Source: Lachnospiraceae bacterium UBA3772
Lineage (GTDB): Bacteria; Bacillota; Clostridia; Lachnospirales; Lachnospiraceae
Reading direction: 5' to 3'
Assembly: GCA_002371025.1 (NCBI GenBank)
Contig: DFFQ01000011.1
Coordinates: 1-21,343 of the forward strand
Length of the DNA stretch: 21,343 bases
Shown here in pieces: positions 20,706 to 21,343 of the stretch (within the stretch, counting starts at the first letter, position 1; every line of letters begins with the position of its first letter). The translations under genes and the position numbers were made by a program. The notes beneath the pieces were generated by a model, which saw only the letters and a program-made list of their open reading frames with translations, did no database searches and was not told the DNA's origin.

Positions 20706-21343
20706 ATGCCATTTCAGATAATTCGTAATGATATTACAAAAGTAAAAGCAGATGCCATTGTTAATACGGCAAATCCCAAGGTTGATGTTGGCAGTGGAGT
20801 GGATTATGCGATTTATAAGGTGGCGGGGATGGAAAATCTCCTGGCTGAACGTGAAAAGATTGGCGAGCTTTTGCCCGGTGAAGCCGGAATTACGAAGGCT
20901 TTCAACCTCGATGCGAAGTTTATCATCCATGTGAGCGGGCCTCATTGGGAAAATGCCAGCAAGGGTGAAGAAACTATCCTTAGAAAATGTTATGATAAAG
21001 CTTTAAATCTTGCTGCTGAAAATGGATGTCAGTCCATCGCTTTTCCCGTGCTTTCGACAGGAACTTATGGATTTCCGCAGAAGATAGGCATTCAGATCGC
21101 GGTAGATTCTTTCACGGCGTTTTTGGAAGACCATGAAATGGAAATAACCCTTGTTGTTTTCGGCGATGAGTCTGTTAAGGTTTCTGGCGAGATTGTTGAA
21201 GAAGTATCAAGCTATATAGATGATAGCTATGTGAAAATGGCTCTTGCAAGCGAAGAGATTCCTCAAAGCCAAAAAGAAAGGATGCGTATTTACGGGGAAT
21301 CATCTGAGGATCGCAAAGATATGCAGGCCGCAGAAGATGAGGA
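20706..21343 (+). CDS. Macro-domain protein, 3' end outside window
   Basis: An open frame from ATG 20706 (GGGAGG upstream) to the window end, 212 codons with no stop. Residues 1-150 form a macro domain: FQIIRNDITKVKADAIVNTANP, VGSGVDYAIYKVAG, FIIHVSGP, and IAFPVLSTGTYGFP as the second ligand loop. Macro domains bind ADP-ribose and often remove it or its O-acetyl form. The asparagine of VNTANP is present; the usual GGGVD glycine loop is GSGVD. The following 60 residues are acidic and hydrophilic; clostridial relatives often continue into a small helical C-terminal domain, which cannot be seen here. The start lies 33 bases after palindromic repeat copy 8. Confidence 0.88.
   Translation, partial: MPFQIIRNDITKVKADAIVNTANPKVDVGSGVDYAIYKVAGMENLLAEREKIGELLPGEAGITKAFNLDAKFIIHVSGPHWENASKGEETILRKCYDKALNLAAENGCQSIAFPVLSTGTYGFPQKIGIQIAVDSFTAFLEDHEMEITLVVFGDESVKVSGEIVEEVSSYIDDSYVKMALASEEIPQSQKERMRIYGESSEDRKDMQAAEDE

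Overview
The window reads as low-GC Firmicutes DNA, most like a Lachnospiraceae (Butyrivibrio/Roseburia-type) chromosome. This is inferred from A+T richness, strong AGGAGG-type ribosome sites and the mix of families: a DUF4143 ATPase, a response regulator plus kinase next to an FtsX permease, a macro-domain protein, an MmcQ-MGMT fusion and YwqG. Every gene I can support lies on the + strand. The genus is a guess.

Layout. (1) 1-3110 looks like acquired accessory DNA. An AbiEi/DUF6088-type antitoxin gene sits behind a promoter whose -10 box is bracketed by a perfect inverted repeat. Its AbiEii toxin partner is broken by a frameshift and a truncation. Next comes an ATPase_2/DUF234-type ATPase, bracketed by two related palindromes and, outside those, by an 84-bp diverged direct repeat. 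(2) 3160-5488 holds a YwqG/DUF1963 protein and an unrecognised membrane protein with an Asp-rich tail. (3) 5484-8884 holds a methyltransferase, a 4 x 33-bp tandem repeat acting as promoter region of a DUF4143 ATPase, a GNAT acetyltransferase and a small membrane protein. (4) 8944-13307 holds a response regulator, a membrane-free histidine kinase and, after a strong terminator, a large FtsX-type permease with no ATPase subunit gene beside it. (5) 13319-15850 is the most unusual part: between two identical 55-bp repeats lie an RNA-like element with a circularly permuted tRNA upper half and a 689-residue protein with a TerD-like C-terminal part. (6) 15919-21343 holds a DUF2185 protein, a threonine aldolase, an unrecognised probably helical-repeat protein, an ArsC/Spx-like thioredoxin-fold protein, an MmcQ-MGMT fusion with an altered active site, and a macro-domain protein that runs off the end.

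From 5484 onward, eight copies of one palindromic repeat (about 55 bp, GTTAAC ends, CCCGGG centre) lie between genes, usually directly after a stop codon. Two copies supply the stop codon itself. Neighbouring copies are the most alike (two pairs are identical), which gives the right half a cassette-like repeat-gene-repeat appearance. Five copies are in one orientation and three in the other.

Best candidates for something undescribed are the permuted tRNA-like element with its TerD-like protein, and the palindromic repeat family that punctuates this unidirectional gene array.
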